DNA of 64,000 bases from Akebia trifoliata (GCA_017979445.1 JADQWC010000228.1:62001-126000); one strand, 5' to 3'. Counted from the first letter of the stretch, positions 35,701 to 46,442 are shown. Made by a program: numbers and translations. The notes: generated by a model from the sequence alone, not told the origin.

Positions 35701-38700
35701 CATTATGTTCTTTCAACCTTAGTTGCATATCCTCAAAATGGGGAATTATGGCATATCTTTGATCCAACAATTAAACTAGCAATAGAGTCAAGCTTGTTAA
35801 CCAACCAAATACGCCAAAAGACTGATCTGTTAGAGGGGGGAGAACTACAAACATAAGAGGGTCACAAGGCCTAACTGGGTATGAGTATGACAAACCTGAG
35901 AGTGGAGGAAAATACAACAGGGGTGAACGTGGGTTCAACGGAATTTGAGCCTAAGTCATGGGATCAACGCTCCTCAAGCCTTTACCAACTTAGCTATGTT
36001 GGTACTCTCTTGGGTCATAACTTATAATACTACAATCAATGTACAGAAAAATCACATCTCAAGGCCTGTGAGGATTAGACCTAGAGGAGAGGCACAAGGT
36101 TGTGCCTAAACGCTTAAGCCTCGGCTAGTTTATAAGAGGCTTACACCTCACCCTGTAGGGGCGTAAGCCTCGAAGCTTGAGGCTTAGGCAAGGCTTAAAA
36201 ACTTAACTCCACATGTCCTCAAGATAAACTGTTGGATTGGGATCGTGTGTTTTTCTCATGAGTAACCTGAATGAGATGGGGGTTATATGGACCAAAGGAC
36301 CACATGTCCTTGTGGCAGCCAAAAACATGATCAGGTGCCAAAGGTTTAAATTAATTTTAAAGACTTGATTTCACCATTGGATTTCAATTTTAAATTTGGA
36401 AGTTCAACAACCATCCATTTTTGAAGTCTTAGATCTGACCAAAAAAAAAACAGTTTTTATGAATTTTGTTCCAAACCTAATCTAAACCATTAATTGTAGA
36501 AGCCTGAGGTATCATTTGGGCCAATGTGGCAATCCATGTCGCCCAAAATTGGACCTCGGTCTAGGCTCTACATGGTCCTTGATCCATGTACCTTTTTCCT
36601 TAGATATTCCTAATCTAATTTTTTTCCCACTCTCCTCAAGATAATCCTTTAGCTATCTTCTATGCCAAAAGAACACTAATTAAAATACATTTAAATCACC
36701 TTATTCCTCTTATTTAAACTAATAAATCCAAAATATATGGTTGGACAAGCTTCTACAGGAACTTACGACACTTGAGTTATATGAACGCAGGATAAAAACT
36801 CCTAGGATTGAAATTGATGTACTCTCAACGCAACCACCCACAATGATTGTCAACATCATTATGTTTGTTAAAAGTATACCTTGCCCAACCATTAGGTTCA
36901 CCATACGAACCTTGGTCTAACACCAATTTGTTGAAAAAATAGGTGTGAGAATTGATGATAACAATAAAAATAATTGAAAGAAAGAAAACGACAAATTACA
37001 TGAAGCATAGGCAAACTCTAGTATATATTAGGGGTGCAACTTGGTTTGGTTTGGGGTCACATTGGAACCAAACCAACATAAATCGGTTCCACCAAGTAAG
37101 AACTGAAACTGAAATGCCAATATAACTAAACCAAACCGAACTAAGGTATGTTCTAGGGATTGCCAATATTCTATAAGCCTGCTTGGAAGTAACACATTTT
37201 AATGAAAAAAAAAAAAAACAAATATTTAATAAACATAATATTTCATATGATAAATCATTAACCTATCTATAAATAATAAAAAAAGTCACCTTAAAAAAAT
37301 CATTAATCTATGTCCTAACTCGTAAAAAAATTCATAATAAACTAATATATACTTATTTATTACATGAGGGTTTGATTCTCAATTTGGTTCATTTCTGTAC
37401 AAGTCTTGATCCGAGAACTGGACCAAATTGATCGGTTCTCCATTTTCTTAATCCATAACCAAATCGCAACTTGATCCCAACCGAACCAAACCAACCCAAA
37501 GCTATCGGTTTGGGTTGGTTCTTGGTTTGAACTGAACCAAGTTGCACCCTTAGTGTATATATTGTTGCGGAAAACCTCCCTTAGATCGACCAAGATTGAT
37601 AGACTACGAAGATTCAGAAATAGAGGAAACAAAACACAAGAGATTTATGTGGTTCGGCAAGATTGCCTATGTCCTCGAGCAGCAATGATAATTCGTTATT
37701 GATGAAAACTGCGAAAATACAATACAATTTTAGGATTTCTGAACTTGGAATATATATGGCGTCATAGGGAAAAACATGCATTTTCTAATGATGAAAATGC
37801 CCCCAAGAAGTTGTACTGATGCCCAAAAAAATTCAATCTTGTCCCTCGAACTTTGTCAGCCCCCACACCCCCAGCTCAAGATAAACCAAAAAATAACTCA
37901 AGTTAGGGCCATAAACCAACACACACACACACACACACATATATAGGGTCCCGTTCAGCAACAAACATTTTAGCAAAACATTTTTCAAAACATGGGTTAG
38001 AGATTTTGGAATGAGCTGATTTTTGGTGAGGATGATCTCTACGGTGAGGAGACTATCCTCACCAAAAATCAGCCCATTCCAAAACTTCTAGCCCCAGTTT
38101 ACAAGTTGAAAAATCATGGACCGTCCATTTTTTGTAAATCATTTTTGATGGGGTTAGAAGTTTTGGAATGGGCTGATTTTTGGTGATAATGATTTCCTCA
38201 CCGTAGAGATCATCCTCACCAAAAATCAGCCCATTCCAAAACCTCTAACCCATGTTTTGAAAAATGTTTTGCCAAAATATTTGTCAAAATGTTTGTTGCT
38301 GAACATTTCCCATATATATATATATATATATATATGGACCTCGTTCAAGGGATAGACTCAGAAACTGTATCAAACACTAATTACTTGATTCTGGTAAACA
38401 ACATAGCACTTTTTGAAAGCCCTATCAAATAAGCTTTTTAATGTTTCAGCTTCTGACAACAGATTCAGGCAGCTGAATCAATCGGGCCTTTAATTTCCTT
38501 AGGAATCTCGACTTTAACTTTGTTGTTTTTACTTGTCTCTTTTATTACAAGAATACCCTTTTTCCAATTTTATTTGTTTTCCCTCTTTTACCCCTTTGAC
38601 CCCATAGAGGGTGCCAATTTTGTAGACAAGGACAAACTCTAATACATATAATAAAACACAACAATTGTCTTCACTCAATGTTGTCAATTTCGCATGCATC

Positions 38701-39163
38701 TCTAGCAACAATTTCAACTTCAGTGCTTCTCTCCTTCACGTAGTGTATGTTCACACACAATCCCAACCGTGAAAAATACTAAATCCAACTGTCGGGATTT
38801 ATCTCAACATAAAACCCGATTTAAATTTTTTTTACTCATTTGAGTTGAGATGAGATGAGATGAGATGAGTCGGACGAATCAACTCGATGTTGTGGGTGGC
38901 GAAACGATACGAGATGGGAAACCATCTCCTAACACCATGCTTCAAAACGGTTTTGAACTCAAAATTCAAACCTTGAATGGACTGGAGACGAGAAATATTG
39001 GGTTTGTTTGGTAACAAAGTCAACATTCAGTCGTGAATATTAGTGCCTAATTTGCTCTGAAAATTAAATATTAATTGACTGTAACCTATGAGAGAGAGAG
39101 AGAGAGAAGTACCTGCGATGAGGAGGAAGAAGTGGAAAAATGGGTCCCACCAACGAAGATCAT
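29740..39163 (-). CDS. NTAN1: Protein N-terminal asparagine amidohydrolase, nine exons
   Basis: The enzyme converts an N-terminal Asn side chain to Asp, creating a substrate for arginylation and destruction by the Arg/N-degron pathway. Exons, 5' to 3' on the minus strand: 39163-39113, 35258-35097, 34029-33965, 33878-33779, 33671-33633, 33553-33362, 32786-32608, 32231-32112, 29869-29740. All introns have GT-AG ends. The joined frame is 1038 bases, 345 residues, without a stop. It begins MIFVGGTHFS; AFKAIPER-type text and VYVFQREYATVDPALVE lie in exon 2; GTDEATTCVGLVIR in exon 3 holds the family's catalytic Cys, here residue 81. VHLIGGFDDAS is at 127-137, SWTP at 262-265 and STSPLAEGPDFVDNER at 287-302. 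Length fits plant NTAN1 proteins. Introns 1, 2 and 8 exceed 1 kb; introns 1, 6, 7 and 8 hold transposons. The residue assignment is from family knowledge; the splice model is read directly. Confidence 0.93.
30510..31525. mobile_element. Inverted-repeat element in NTAN1 intron 8
   Basis: The left end TA-gggcttaaaactgtccgg, with gatatgagtatatccatatc just inside, and the right end ccgacccattttgagccc-TA, with gaatatggatgtactcatat just inside, are inverted repeats flanked by TA. An insertion at about 30708-30998 is built on gttggagttgcaactcc palindromes and looks like a second small element. All non-coding. The class is uncertain. Confidence 0.5.
31013..31998. repeat. Pair of inverted arms around 31013-31160 and 31840-31998
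   Basis: The left arm aaaatgggtcagattttatc, then gggtttggtcccttgga, then gggttgatgtcccttaaccc matches the right arm in reverse complement (gggtcaagggacatcaaccc, gaaccaaacccactaaattc, aaaatccgacccatttta). The arms are about 680 bp apart. The left arm overlaps the element at 30510-31525, so the two structures are not simply nested. Confidence 0.5.
31680..31775 (-). repeat. tRNA-derived SINE fragment in intron 8
   Basis: On the minus strand cacagtggctaaggcctccc (A-box region) is followed by ttgcgttcaaatcacacc (B box). It is the same family as 14847-14925. Confidence 0.5.
32335..32552 (-). mobile_element. tRNA-derived SINE in NTAN1 intron 7
   Basis: Read on the minus strand: CCTTGGCCTAGTGGCAAGC with the A box at 32548-32534, gtcaagtgttcgaaacccc with the B box near 32500-32485, then a body of about 140 bp ending ggtggggatacccacgatat and an A run (plus-strand T run 32335-32340). 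A short duplication (aagaaacttgg and aagaaaccttgg) may be the target repeat. It lies wholly in intron 7 (32232-32607), opposite no coding sequence. Confidence 0.72.
32826..33160. mobile_element. Two M1 MITEs in NTAN1 intron 6
   Basis: A long copy on the minus strand (32826 to about 33048; tattgacaccccaactttta to aaagaaaatgagag) adjoins a short copy at 33049-33160. The short copy has clear terminal inverted repeats: gagagcttctatgggcaccc against gagagttgctattggcaccc. The interior of the short form is only about 55 bp. Confidence 0.72.
34030..35096 (-). other. NTAN1 intron 2
   Basis: About 1.07 kb of AT-rich intron. I see no delimited transposon or ORF. A short cac run is near 34144 and A runs near 34490 and 34635. 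Confidence 0.6.
35925..36015 (-). repeat. tRNA-derived SINE fragment in NTAN1 intron 1
   Basis: On the minus strand acatagctaagttggtaaag (A box) and ttaggctcaaattccgttg (B box) are spaced about 45 bp apart, as in tRNA-derived SINEs. It differs from the two other SINE groups in the window. Confidence 0.45.
36045..36620. repeat. Palindromic and dispersed repeats in intron 1
   Basis: 36090-36215 is rich in inverted copies of ttaagcctcgg and gaggcttag. 36240-36610 (ggcagccaaaaacatgatca, aatttggaagttcaacaacc) resembles text at 41700-41850, 43530-43660 and 48660-48810, and in reverse complement at 46108-46330. It is therefore a dispersed non-coding repeat. Confidence 0.45.
37031..37550. mobile_element. 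Inverted-repeat element, TA target, intron 1
   Basis: The ends GGGGTGCAACTTGGTTTGG and, in reverse complement, AGGGTGCAACTTGGTTCAG are flanked by TA at 37029-37030 and 37551-37552. The subterminal parts are rich in ggttcggtttggttgg-like repeats. The same type of element is at 52630-53174. Non-coding and non-autonomous; superfamily not established. Confidence 0.65.
37946..38311. mobile_element. Nested-palindrome MITE E1, intron 1
   Basis: The terminal repeats GGGTCCCGTTCAGCAACAAA and (reverse complement) GGGAAATGTTCAGCAACAAA lie between (CA)n(TA)n on the left and (TA)n on the right. Inside are two further hairpins, each built on ggctgatttttggtgaggat paired with atcctcaccaaaaatcagcc, so the whole element can fold as palindromes within a palindrome. 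Related copies: E2-E6 at 53458-55410 and E7 near 50180. Confidence 0.85.
38312..39112 (-). other. 5' part of NTAN1 intron 1
   Basis: It starts with a (TA)n tract (38312-38335). It contains five tandem gagat units at about 38845-38868 and a (GA)n tract at about 39090-39108 next to the exon 1 donor. No ORF or delimited element. Confidence 0.5.
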
Positions 39164-39334
39164 GATTCTTTTGAACGGCTTTGATTGATATAGAAATAGA
39201 GTCTTTAGCGACTCGATTTACGCCTTGAAGTACCCCTCTATGGCGCAGGCTTTACCTTCTTGAAGTTGAGAAAAAGAAAGAATATCTTGAATACCTTGAA
39301 TGCCCTTATTAAACTTCACTTTAAATGACTTAAA

Positions 39335-40683
39335 AAATGAATAATGCTAGACTGACCTCATTTCACAAAAACAATAAATGCTTTTCACAGGTTTTATTTC
39401 GTACACACCTCCATGTTAGTTAGGTATGAATTGAGGTCACAACAACACGACTCCTTCAAAATGACTAATGATAAATTCACGTGTTAAAACGTACACACGC
39501 TTAGACATGACAAGTGCATAGGATTATAGATCTTTTTTTTGGTTGTATCAAAAAAAAAAAAAAAAACAAAAAATATCTATGATACTTGTCATGTCAATCA
39601 TGTATGTTTTAGAGTGTTAATGTATCACAACTCCTTTAAAATAATATGAGAGAAAAAGAAAATTTTAGTAAGAAATGAGTATTATACTTTAATTTAGGAT
39701 TTTCTTACTAAAAATTAGGGATGACAATCTTAACACAACTCAAAAACATTACAAGATTAATGGAATGGGTTTGAGTTATGCCTAATTGAGTTTGGGTTAT
39801 AATAATATTAACCGTCTAACAAGATTATTAAATGAATCAAGTCTAGGTTAGAGGCATCTACGTGTCATTAACGTGCAGATTTAAATATTTAAACAAATAT
39901 TTAAGAATTTTTTTAAATTATCCATTTTTTATGATAAAACTTAATTTATGTTTTGTGATACTTAATTTATGTTGGTTGACATTGGTTTATGATCGCGTGA
40001 TTTTATTTTTAGTAATGGTATTTTATTTTTTATAGTAAAAATGAAAATTATTTTTTCAATAAATATTAGAATTTTATTAAATAGGTTATGTATGGGCTGG
40101 TTTAGGTATACTTACTTATAAATGGGTTGGTTTGGATTCAAGTTCTTGACATATTCAAATTTGCATAATACCCTTACCTCAACATGATACGACATGACAT
40201 ATTGGCACCCCTACTTAAATCAATGAATCAGGTCTTTAACTTATGGGGCCAAGTTTTCAACTTTTGGTTTTGGTTGGGAGTTGTCATCTAAATTAAGTAT
40301 AGAAATCATGATGACAATGAATTCTAAATACAAGTAAATTCATTGTAGAAATTTTGAACAAAGGATAACGTTATAGATCTCTGAAGGTATTAGACTCCAA
40401 ATCCAGACCCATGGGAGCTTTTTTTCTTTTTTAGAGAGTGCCATAATGGGAATTTGTTTGGGAAATTTTAATTCTTTTTTTTTGTATTTTTGTATATTTG
40501 TTTGTTTGGTAAAGGTCCCAATCATGAGAGTTTGTTTGAGAAATTTTTATTGTTGTTTGATTAAAAAAAATCCCAATGTGTGGGGTTTGTTTGAGAAATG
40601 TTTGTTTTTTTTAAATATTTTTTGGTTGTTGGCCTAGGAAAAAACCCCAAATGTGTGGGATTTTTTTTTCTTTGCAAAGTAAT
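39335..40683 (+). repeat. Block R, copy 1 (upstream of NTAN1)
   Basis: The block recurs at 44745-45405, 46675-48177 and 51085-52000. Shared markers in order: a hairpin around ggaggtgtg, ccttcaaaatgactaatgat, gacaagtgca then tagatctttttc, attaaggagcaaaacgat (lost in some), ctttaatttaggattttctt, cttttggttttggttgggag, and cccatgggagcttttttt. Non-coding. Copy 1 contains the inverted-repeat element at 39717-40211. Confidence 0.7.
39717..40211. mobile_element. Inverted-repeat element, TA flanks
   Basis: The left end tagggatgacaatcttaaca and the right end, in reverse complement, taggggtgccaatatgtcat sit between TA dinucleotides. The interior has gggttggtttggattcaag-like repeats. A paralogous, diverged copy is at 47092-47763. 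Confidence 0.55.
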
Positions 40684-40762
40684 AGTTCAAATTTTACTAA
40701 GAATTGTTGAGGTCAAATGAATTACCAAGTTGACAATCCAACATCACGGCCTTATAGATTTA

Positions 40763-41319
40763 GGGTATGTTTGATTGCATGGAAAGTGACTTTTCATGAA
40801 ATTTAAAATCCATGAAAAAATAGTGGTGGAAAAGAGGTAGGGTTAGAAAATCAAATTCCATTATTTGATTTTACTTGGATAAAATCATGGAAAAAATATA
40901 TGAGAAAGATGAAGAAGAAGAAGAAGAAGGGGAAAGAAGATGAGAGGAGAGGAGGGAGGAGGAGGAGGAACAAGAAGAAAAAGAGGGAGAGAGAGAGAGG
41001 GGTGACCGGTGATGGAGATGACGATGGTGCGACGATAATGACGATGGGTAGAGTGAATGTGATGATGACTATGGAGGTAGTAGTGATGGAGAAGAAGAAG
41101 AAGATATGGAGTTAGGATTTTAAATTGGGATGGAAAATATGCGTGGATTTCATTTTCCCACCTATGTGGGTGGGAAAATGAAATCCAGGATTTGTGGGAC
41201 TTTTAGAGAATGGTGGAAAATCATTTCCATGTAAAACTGAAATCAAACACATTAAAAATGTCATTTTCCATGAAAAGCGATTTTTCCATCATATTTTCCT
41301 TGTGCAATCAAACATACCC
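40763..41319. mobile_element. Tourist-like MITE, copy in block S1
   Basis: The terminal inverted repeats GGGTATGTTTGATTGCATGG and (reverse complement) GGGTATGTTTGATTGCACAA are flanked by TTA on both sides (40760-40762, 41320-41322), the 3-bp target typical of PIF/Harbinger. The interior is purine-rich (gaagaagaagaagaagggga) with gatgacgatggtg repeats. A 71-codon ORF in it (40900-41115) is low complexity and not a gene. The paralogous site in block S3 (about 48251-48262, tagatttattgg) is empty. Confidence 0.85.
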
Positions 41320-42127
41320 TTAATGGAAAAAACTCATATCCAAAATAATAAGATATAATAATACTTTTGGCTTGACCCAAGGTTTTGAAAATGGCCAATT
41401 ACTGAACTCCCAAATTTAAAATTAAAATTTGATGATGAAAATTAATCATTTTAAATTTATTTTTTTAAGTCTATAGAATTTTGATTTTTTTTTAGATGCC
41501 ACAAGGTGAGCTCAACAACCCTTAATAAGAATTGAAATCTTACAAAGTTAGTAAGACTAGACAAACTCTAATCTAAAAACCCCATTACTTAACATTTTAA
41601 ATAAAAAATAAGCCCTCCTCATTCAGGGTTTGCACATTTGTATATTGAAAAGTTCGACTAGCCTTACTAAGTAAGGATTTCATAAGGTCCTTGGGCTTAA
41701 CTTGTGGCGTCCAAAAACATGATCCAATGCTTCAGGGTTGTAGAGGATAAATTTTGATGAAGTTTGAAGGGAAAAAATTCTAAAAAATAATTATTTTTCA
41801 TCGTTGAATTTCACTTTTAAGTTTGGGAGTTATGTGAAAGTTGAGTAGCATTTCATTTTCAAAACCTTGGATCAAATTAAAAAAAATGTTTTCTCTCTTT
41901 TTTCGTTTTTTTCATCTTTTCGTTTGGTGTTGGTTTGCTGAAGTGGTAATCCATTTGAGCGAAACAATCCTTAGTAAGGCTCAAGATCTTTACTAAGTTA
42001 GGAAAATGTTTCTCTAGTAGGAATTTTTAAAGGGAAAATTACTTAAAGGCCCTCGCGGAAGGGTTTCTCTCTAAAATAATCCATAAGTTTTGCACATTAG
42101 TTTGACAGGATATTTAGTAAACTTTTT

Positions 42128-42322
42128 CTTTCTTAATGGTCCCTCATATTGTCGAGTTCATAATTTTTACTATCGAACTCAATACCTTTTTATTTTGTGT
42201 TGAGTTCACATTTTTTGTTGTCAAGTTTACCACTTTTTATTTACTGTCGAACTCGACACTTTTTTTAATTATTGTCGAGTTCACCCTTTTATAAAATAAA
42301 AAGTGGTGAACTCGACACTGGT
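42128..42322. repeat. gtcgagttca repeat cluster, copy in S1
   Basis: Several direct and inverted copies of gtcgagttca and ttttttattt-like linkers. The last two form a hairpin: gtcgagttcaccc through aaaaagtggtgaactcgac. The same cluster is at 43950-44118 and 49100-49300. Confidence 0.6.
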
Positions 42323-42472
42323 AGAACCCACCCATTTTCAATTTTCAAAATTTTCATATTAAAATATATGGAAAGATCGACTAAAAACTTGAGATAATGA
42401 CTTGTTTAAATGATTTTAACCTAAAAAAAAAAATCATTATTGATCGATTTTCATCCGAAAAAAAAATCTTAG

Positions 42473-44273
42473 TTTTCAAATTTTACTAAGAGTTGTTGAG
42501 GTCAAATGAATTACCAAATTGGCAATCCAACATCACAACCTTATAGATTTAGGGTATGTTTGATTGCATGGAAAGTGACTTTTCATGAAATTTAAAATCC
42601 ATGAAAAAATAGTGGTGGAAAAGAGGTAGGGTTAGAAAATCAAATTCCATTATTTGATTTTACTTGGATAAAATCATAGAAAAAAAATCTAAGAGAAAAG
42701 AAGAAGAAGAAAAAGAAGAAGAAGAAGAAGGGGAAAGAAGACGAGAGGAGAAGGAGAGGCTTGGGGAGGAGGGAGGAGGGAGGAGGAGGAGAAAGAAGAA
42801 GAAAAAGAGGGGGAGAGAGTGAGAGAGAGGGTGACCGGTGATGGAGATGACGATGGTGCGATGATAATGATGATGGGTAGAGTGAATGTGATGATGGCTA
42901 TGGAGGTAGTAGTGATGGAGAAGAAAGAAATATGGAGTTAGGATTTTAATTTGGGATGGAAAATATGCGTGGATTTCAGTTTCCCATCTATGTGGGTGGA
43001 AAAATGAAATCTAGGATTTGTGGGACTTTTAGAGGATGGTGAAAAAATCATTTCCATGTAAACTGAGATCAAACACATTAAAAATGTCATTTTCCATGAA
43101 AAGCGATTTTTCCATCATATTTTCCTTATGCAATCAAACATACCCTTAATGGAAAAAACTCATATCCAAAATAATAATATATAATAATACTTTTGGCTTG
43201 ACTCAAGATTTTGAAAATGGCCAATTACTGAACTCCCAAATTTAAAATTAAAATTTGATGATGAAAATTAATCATTTTTAATTTATTTTTTTTAGTCTAT
43301 AGAATTTTGATTTTTTTTAGATGCCACAAGGTGAGCTCAACAACCCTTAATAAGAATTGAAATCTTACAAAGTTAGTAAGACTAGACAAACTCTAATCTA
43401 AAAACCCCGTTACTTAACATTTTAAATAAAAAATAAGCCCTCCTCATACAAGGTTTGCACATTTGTATATTGAAAAGTTCAACTAGTCTTACTAAGTAAG
43501 GATTTCATAAGGTCCTTGGGCTTAACTTGTGGCGTCCAAAAACATGATCCAATACTTCAGGTTGTAGAGGATAAATTTTGAAGGGAAAAAATCCTAAAAA
43601 ATAATTATTTTTCATCGTTGAATTTCACTTTTAAGTTTGGGAGTTATGTGAAAGTTGAATAGCATTTCATTTTCAAAACCTTGGATCAAATTAAAAAAAT
43701 GTTTTCCCCCTTGGATCATTTTGGTGTTGGTTTGTTGAAGTGGTAATCCATTTGAGCGAAACAATCCTTAGTAAGACTCAAGATCTTTACTAAGTTAGGA
43801 AAATGTTTCTCTAGTAGGAATTTTTAAATGGAAAATTACTTAAAGGACCCTCGCGGAAGGGTTTCTCTCTAAAATAGTCCATAAGTTTTGCACATTAGCT
43901 TGACAGGACATTTAGTAAACTTTTTCTTTCTTAATGGTCCCTCGTATCGTCAAGTTCATAATTTTTACTATCGAACTCGATGCCTTTTTATTTTGTGTTG
44001 AGTTCACATTTTTTATTGTCAAGTTTTCCACTTTTTATTTACTGTCGAACTCGACACTTTTTTTAATTATTGTCGAGTTCACCATTTTTTAAAATAAAAA
44101 GTGGTGAACTCGACACTGGTAGAACCAACCCATTTTCCATTTTCAAAATTTTCATATTAAAATATATGGAAAGATCGACTAAAAACTTGAGATAACGACT
44201 TGTTTAAATGATTTTAACCAAAAAAAAAAAAATCATTATTGATCGATTTTTATCCAAAAAAAAAAAATCTTAG
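42473..44273 (+). repeat. Block S, copy 2 (tandem duplicate)
   Basis: About 1.80 kb, from ttttcaaattttactaagag to atccaaaaaaaaaaaatctt, highly similar to copy 1. It carries the same TTA-flanked MITE (42552-43145), so the MITE landed before this tandem duplication. Confidence 0.85.
42552..43145. mobile_element. Tourist-like MITE, copy in block S2
   Basis: Same ends and TTA flank as 40763-41319 and the same insertion point within the block. It differs by small indels in the purine-rich interior (an extra gagaggcttggggaggaggg-like segment near 42750). Confidence 0.83.
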
Positions 44274-44744
44274 CTTATTTTATATATATTTTCAAAATAT
44301 TTGAAAAAACCTTCCTTTGAAAATGACTTCTTCTTCTTTCTTAAATCCATTCTGACAGAATGAAGTCTTTGAAACTCAATTGAGATGTCAAAGATCCATT
44401 TTTTTGGATGAAACATTGAATTCGAATGGTTAGGGCATTCAATCGTGAGAGATGAGGTCCAAGGACTTTTTAGAAAGAACAAGTTTACAAAATGTCCTAC
44501 CAAGCAATTGTTGAAAAGTTAAGGACTATTTCTCCACGAGATTCCTTTAAATAATTTTCCCATTTTTAAAACTTTGTGAGCCACGGCCCACAACTATACA
44601 TGTAAGTATAAAATATATATAAAACAATAATTTTTAAGAATCTTATAGGGGCCACGGCTTTACTTATGGTTCGGTCTTTTTCATAAAGTATATATAAAAT
44701 AATACTCTGTAAAGAAAATTTGGGGGTCACGCCCACCTTTGTCG

Positions 44745-45405
44745 AATGCTGGATTGACCTTAACTCATACTTTGTTGACATGGAGGTGTGCATGATAAAT
44801 GTTTTTCATTAGAATAGGAGTGAAAAGCATCTATGGTTGTTTTAGGCACCTCCACATCAACAAAGTGTGAATTGAGTTCACTCAAGTGCGACTCCTCCAA
44901 AATGACTAATGATAAATTGATGTATTAAAACGTATATGACCAACGTGACAAGTGCACAAAACCGTAGATCTTTTTCCTTGTGTATCCCGAAGAAAAAAAT
45001 CTATTGTTATGTGTACTTGCCATGTCAACCACGTATGTTTTAGAGTTTCATCTTATCACGACTCAGTCAAAAAAGGATAATTTAGTAAGAAATGACTATT
45101 AAGGAGCAAAATGATATTTTGCAAAAATTATTTATTAAACTTTAATTTAAGATTTTTCTTGCTAAAAATCAATGGATCTGGTTAAGGTTGATTCCATCCA
45201 CTTAAACTTATTTATTTCACTTTAATTTAGGATTTTCTTGCTAAAAATCAATGGATCGGATTGAGGTTAATTCTATCCACTTTAACTTATGGGGCCGGTT
45301 TTCAGACTTTTGAGTTTGGTTGGGAGTTGTCATCTAATTTAAGTCTAGAAATCATGATGACGATCAGTCCTAAAGGAGCTTTTTTTCTTCTCATAGATGT
45401 ATTTT
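44745..45405 (+). repeat. Block R, copy 2
   Basis: It begins at the hairpin 44754-44883 and ends near ggagctttttttcttctc. Shorter than copy 1 and without the TA-flanked element. Confidence 0.65.
44754..44883. mobile_element. Hairpin MITE
   Basis: The left arm ttaactcatactttgttgac, with tggaggtgtg, pairs with the right arm ggcacctccacatcaacaaa, with gtgtgaattgag. The inner stem gaaaagcatctatggttg pairs, here imperfectly, with the left interior. A clearer paralogue is at 51083-51217. Confidence 0.65.
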
Positions 45406-46355
45406 TTTTCGAGATACAAATAAAATGTATCTACGGACATGCACGTGCCACTATGTCAAAGTGTCCCCCGCTGAGGTCACTCTAACACGACTCATTTTGC
45501 AAGGAAACCTCTCAACCTACCTTGCTTTCTTCTTCACTTTCTTTAGATTTTTTGTTGTTTAAAATTTTAACAATTACACTTTATAAAGTAATTTGGGGTG
45601 TCTACATATGGGATAGGTTTGTGTAATAACATCTTGACCTCAAGCCTGGAATAAGTTCATATATCGCAAGATCAACTTATCCAAGGCGTGGATAGCTTGG
45701 TATAGGAAAATGCTGACGTGACATTAAAATTTACATCGATTCACACATTGTTGCGTATAGAGTCATATAAGATTCGCTTTTCATCGAGATATGAGCGAAA
45801 TTATATATATTGTTTTGGTATAACATCTTACCCCTGAACAACGAAATTAAATGGGATTGGTGTTAGTTAAACCATCTTTTTCAAGTGTACTTTTGAATAT
45901 GATGGATTTCAATTTGGGCAACATTCCATATATGTAAACGTGTTATGCTCACCGGCCATCATTATAAATGAGGTGATCTTGGCATTTTCCTTCACACCAA
46001 TTTATATGTAAATAATTGTTTTATTTCAAAAGGATGATGTATTGTAAGTAAAATTTGGTGTGCCAATAGAATCTCTCGTGTTGTTTTCATATTAATTATT
46101 ATTGTATAGGAAAAAGGATGCATGGACTGAGAGACAATGTACAACATGGATCGAGATCCACATTTTGGCCATGTGAATAGTTCTTTGATTCAAATGATAA
46201 TTCAGTCCTCTTGTTTATGATTTAGATTAGGTTTGAAAGAAAAAACAAAAGCATTTTTTAGAAACAAATCTTGAGTTTAAAAATGGATGGCCATTTAACT
46301 CCTAGATTTAAAATTTAAATTCAACGGTGAAACAAAATCATCTTTTTCAATTCTA
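45406..46355. other. Rest of copy I, with one short M1 MITE
   Basis: No gene. It matches 53185-56170 of copy II in segments. An M1-like element lies at 45985-46077 (cttcacaccaatttatatgt to ggtgtgccaatagaatctctc in part). 46110-46330 is a dispersed repeat seen inverted in intron 1. Confidence 0.55.
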
Positions 46356-46442
46356 TTTTTTCAAAGTTATTAATTGTTATCTAAATTGAATCAGTAACAA
46401 AAACAAATATTTATATGGTGAGAATAAGATATAAGACAAAAG

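Larger units (their letters stand above)
40684..42472 (+). repeat. Block S, copy 1 (tandem duplicate)
   Basis: About 1.79 kb from ttcaaattttactaagaatt to gatcgattttcatcc and aatcttag. It is followed head to tail by copy 2 at 42473-44273. A third copy, without the inserted MITE, is at 48178-49465. Non-coding. Confidence 0.85.
35276..46355 (+). repeat. Segmental duplication, copy I
   Basis: From within NTAN1 intron 1, through exon 1 and the promoter, to about 46355. The same order of sequence recurs directly adjacent at 46356-56170. Anchors: gttaattgttatctacattg (35285) against gttattaattgttatctaaa (46366); exon 1 and upstream 39115-39350 against 46457-46680; the 45600-46060 tract against 53400-55890; and the end, gatggccatttaactcctag (46285) against gacggccatttaactcttag (56088). 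This copy contains NTAN1 exon 1 in its working place. Confidence 0.8.

Noticed and set aside
40900..41115. 71-codon Arg/Lys/Glu-rich ORF
   Set aside because: It is the purine-rich interior of a MITE; the paralogous copy at 42552-43145 does not keep the frame.
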